From: Candidatus Melainabacteria bacterium
GTDB taxonomy: Bacteria > Actinomycetota > Actinomycetes > Mycobacteriales > Pseudonocardiaceae
Reading direction: 5' to 3'
NCBI GenBank assembly: GCA_903970565.1
Contig: CAJCJE010000564.1
Span: forward strand, 1-8,849
Length of the DNA stretch: 8,849 nt
The stretch's first letter is position 1. Every line of letters begins with the position of its first letter. This document shows positions 7,191 to 8,849 of this stretch, piece by piece. The position numbers were made by a program, and so were the translations under genes. The notes beneath the pieces were generated by a model. It was not told the origin of the DNA and ran no database searches. It saw nothing but the letters and a program-made list of their open reading frames with translations.

Positions 7191-7558
7191 CACAGCACCT
7201 CCGGAGCCAGCGAGATGATCTTCATGAACTTCTTCTCGCGCAGCTCGCGACCGACCGGCCCGAAGATGCGGGTACCGCGCGGCTCGTTGTCGTTCTTGAT
7301 GAGCACCGCGGCGTTCTCGTCGAACCGGATGTAGGAGCCGTCCGGACGACGCCGCTCCTTCACCGTGCGGACGATGACGGCCTTGACCACATCGCCCTTC
7401 TTGACACCCGCGCCGGGGATGGCGGCCTTCACCGTCGCGACGATGATGTCGCCGATCCCCGCGTAACGCCGCGACGAGCCGCCGAGCACGCGGATGCAAA
7501 GGATTTCCTTCGCACCCGTGTTGTCGGCGACACGCAGCCGCGACTCCTGCTGAATCAC
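7190..7558 (-). CDS. rplN: 50S ribosomal protein L14
   Basis: Large-subunit protein at the subunit interface, first gene of the classical spc operon. The 122 residues begin with [20 protein letters not shown] (GTG start read as Met) and carry the L14 signature from [15 protein letters not shown] (60-74) to DENAAVLIK (80-88). AGGAG lies five bases upstream of the GTG. A 94-nt gap separates it from rpsQ, marking the S10-spc junction. Confidence 0.98.
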   Translation of the reverse strand: MIQQESRLRVADNTGAKEILCIRVLGGSSRRYAGIGDIIVATVKAAIPGAGVKKGDVVKAVIVRTVKERRRPDGSYIRFDENAAVLIKNDNEPRGTRIFGPVGRELREKKFMKIISLAPEVL

Positions 7559-7652
7559 GTCAACTCCTGACCCTTACGGCCTGCCAGATTTCCGACCTGG
7601 ACAAGCTCGGTCTGTAGCAACTTCTCTCGGGCAGTTACAGGTACTACTTGTA
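7559..7652 (-). other. rpsQ-rplN intergenic region (S10-spc junction)
   Basis: Ninety-four bases with the AGGAG site for rplN at 7564-7568 and half of a 9-bp tandem repeat next to the rpsQ stop. I see no strong hairpin and no convincing -35/-10 pair, so either read-through from the S10 operon or a weak promoter is possible. Confidence 0.5.
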
Positions 7653-7658
7653 CTACTT
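7641..7658. repeat. 9-bp tandem duplication spanning the rpsQ stop codon
   Basis: GTACTACTT occurs twice in direct succession on the plus strand. On the coding strand this reads AAG-TAG-TAC-AAG-TAG-TAC, so the last lysine codon and stop of rpsQ are duplicated in frame and the gene has a backup TAG nine bases downstream. Confidence 0.8.
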
Positions 7659-7958
7659 GGCCTTCTCGAGGATCTCCACCAGCCGCCAGCGCTTGGTCGC
7701 CGACAGCGGACGGGTCTCCATGATCTGCACCCGGTCGCCGACACCGGCGGTGTTGGCCTCGTCGTGCGCCTTCACCTTGGTGGTCGAACGCATGACCTTG
7801 CCGTAGAGCGGGTGCTTCTTGCGGTCCTCGAGCGCGACCACGATCGTCTTGTCCATCTTGTCCGAGACGACATAGCCCTCGCGCACCTTGCGGAAGTTGC
7901 GGGCCTTGGTCGTCGCCTCAGCGGTCTCAGTCACTTCGGTCTCAGTTACTTCGCTCAT
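7653..7958 (-). CDS. rpsQ: 30S ribosomal protein S17 with acidic N-terminal tail
   Basis: Primary 16S rRNA binder with an OB fold. The 101 residues include an acidic Thr/Glu-rich N-terminal extension ([16 protein letters not shown], 2-17) not found in E. coli S17 (about 84 aa), then the core [20 protein letters not shown] (26-45), [13 protein letters not shown] (49-61) and the signature [13 protein letters not shown] (74-86). The tail comes from a 15-bp tandem repeat. Its ATG overlaps the rpmC stop by four bases (ATGA). It is the last gene of the S10 group. Confidence 0.98.
   Translation of the reverse strand: MSEVTETEVTETAEATTKARNFRKVREGYVVSDKMDKTIVVALEDRKKHPLYGKVMRSTTKVKAHDEANTAGVGDRVQIMETRPLSATKRWRLVEILEKAK
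7923..7952. repeat. 15-bp tandem repeat in rpsQ 5' end
   Basis: Two adjacent 15-bp units (7923-7937 and 7938-7952) differ at one base, and each encodes EVTET. The duplication sits in the disordered N-terminal tail of S17, so it is probably tolerated. Confidence 0.85.
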
Positions 7959-8206
7959 GCCGCGCCCTCACCACTGGCTTCGTCCGGGGAGACCGAGAGA
8001 CCCAGCTCACGCTCCCGCATCACGGTGTAGATCCGTGCGATGTCGTGCCGCACGACACGCAGCCGGCGGTTGTTCTCCAGCTGGCCGGTGGCCATCTGGA
8101 AGCGGAGGTTGAACAGCTCCTCCTTGGCCTCGCGCAGACGCAGCACCAGCTCGTCATCCTGCAACTGGCGCAGGTCCGCCGCAGCGGAAGTAGCACTCCC
8201 TGCCAT
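7955..8206 (-). CDS. rpmC: 50S ribosomal protein L29
   Basis: Helical hairpin protein near the tunnel exit, where it helps form the docking site for signal recognition particle and trigger factor. The 83 residues contain [20 protein letters not shown] (11-30), the conserved [15 protein letters not shown] (31-45) and the signature [13 protein letters not shown] (47-59). The C-terminal tail after about residue 70 is acidic and variable. The ATG shares one base with the rplP stop, and the gene overlaps rpsQ by four bases. Confidence 0.97.
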   Translation of the reverse strand: MAGSATSAAADLRQLQDDELVLRLREAKEELFNLRFQMATGQLENNRRLRVVRHDIARIYTVMRERELGLSVSPDEASGEGAA

Positions 8207-8625
8207 CAGAAGTCACCACCCTCTCGCGTCACGATGCGGCACTTCATCGGCAGCTTGTGGATCGCGCGGCGCAGTGCCTCACGAGCCACGGTCTCGTTCG
8301 GGAAGGTCATTTCGAACAACACGCGACCCGGCTTGACGTTCGCGATCCACCACTCCGGCGAACCCTTACCGGAACCCATCCGGGTTTCGGCCGGCTTCTT
8401 GGTGAGCGGGCGGTCCGGGAAGACGTTGATCCAGACCTTGCCGCCACGACGGATGTGCCGGTTGATCGCGATACGAGCCGACTCGATCTGCCGGTTGGTC
8501 ACGTAGGCCGGCTCCAGTGCCTGGATGCCGTACTCGCCGAAGGTGACCCTGGTACCGCCGGTGGCAGCACCCGACCGGCTCGGGTGGTGCTGCTTGCGGT
8601 GCTTGACCTTGCGTGGGATCAGCAC
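8206..8625 (-). CDS. rplP: 50S ribosomal protein L16
   Basis: Large-subunit protein near the A-site tRNA elbow and the peptidyl-transferase centre. The 139 residues have the typical start [16 protein letters not shown], then [20 protein letters not shown] (54-73) and the signature [15 protein letters not shown] (77-91), including Arg82, the equivalent of the E. coli Arg81 that some bacteria hydroxylate. It starts with GTG three bases after the rpsC stop, with a GGGGAGG ribosome binding site inside the end of rpsC. Confidence 0.98.
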   Translation of the reverse strand: MLIPRKVKHRKQHHPSRSGAATGGTRVTFGEYGIQALEPAYVTNRQIESARIAINRHIRRGGKVWINVFPDRPLTKKPAETRMGSGKGSPEWWIANVKPGRVLFEMTFPNETVAREALRRAIHKLPMKCRIVTREGGDF

Positions 8626-8628
8626 TTC

Positions 8629-8849
8629 TCAGCCCTCCCCGTTTTCCTGTGTGGTCGGGGTGGCCTCGGGGTTGCTCTCGGGAGCAGACGGCGCACCGGC
8701 GGCCTCGGCAGCCGCAGCGCGGCCGGCCTCGGTGCTGGTCGGCGTGGTACCCGAGGCACCGGAACGACGGGGCCGGCTCGGCCGGTCTCCGCCGCGCTCG
8801 GGACGACCCGGACGAGACTGGCCGCCGCGGCCCTCGGCCGCCGCGTCCC
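8629..8849 (-). CDS. rpsC: 30S ribosomal protein S3, C-terminal tail only
   Basis: Only the last 72 codons and the TGA are in the window; the KH and S3 C-terminal domains are beyond the right edge. The visible part is low-complexity: a Gly/Arg/Pro/Ser-rich stretch (QSRPGRPERGGDRPSRPRR) followed by an Ala/Thr/Pro/Glu-rich end (SNPEATPTTQENGEG). The assignment rests on the position directly ahead of rplP and on the tail style seen in actinobacterial S3, since no conserved S3 domain is visible here. Confidence 0.85.
   Translation of the reverse strand, partial: DAAAEGRGGQSRPGRPERGGDRPSRPRRSGASGTTPTSTEAGRAAAAEAAGAPSAPESNPEATPTTQENGEG

Noticed and set aside
7559..7652. A promoter for the spc operon ahead of rplN
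   Set aside because: TTGTCC is present but no TANNNT lies at 16-18 bp spacing, so the motif is not supported.

Overview
The window is the distal half of the S10-spc ribosomal protein gene cluster of a high-GC actinobacterium. The gene order, GTG starts, short adenylate kinase without a zinc LID, zinc-ribbon S14 (type Z), Gly/Arg-rich N-terminal extension of S5 and Ala/Pro/Arg-rich S3 tail fit Actinomycetota. A Pseudonocardiales-like genus is my best guess, but only from the protein style; I could not run a comparison.

All housekeeping genes lie on the minus strand and are transcribed from right to left: rpsC (3' end only), rplP, rpmC and rpsQ (end of the S10 operon), then rplN, rplX, rplE, rpsZ, rpsH, rplF, rplR, rpsE, rpmD and rplO (spc operon), then secY, adk and map (map is cut by the left edge). 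Most junctions are 1-4 nt overlaps or gaps of 2-4 nt, which points to translational coupling. The exceptions are rpsQ-rplN (94 nt), rpsZ-rpsH (143 nt), rplR-rpsE (40 nt), adk-map (28 nt) and rpsH-rplF (19 nt).

The one accessory element is between rplO and secY. A plus-strand ORF (2616-3251) encodes an HNH-nuclease-like protein convergent with rplO and divergent from secY. Its codon use is less GC-rich than its neighbours', it lacks the first CxxC pair expected in front of the HNH core, and it has no clear ribosome binding site, so it looks like a 5'-truncated insertion. A perfect 16-bp hairpin (3251-3285) lies between it and rplO and can terminate both converging transcripts. The secY-adk-map block would then need its own promoter; an extended -10 (2625-2633) followed by an inverted repeat (2586-2619) and two smaller stem-loops in the secY leader are candidates.

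Functionally, the ribosomal genes build both subunits, SecY forms the protein-conducting channel, Adk keeps adenine nucleotides balanced, and Map removes the initiator methionine from nascent chains. Apart from the HNH insertion and the secY leader, the window is ordinary core genome. I found no CRISPR array, tRNA, rRNA or insertion sequence.
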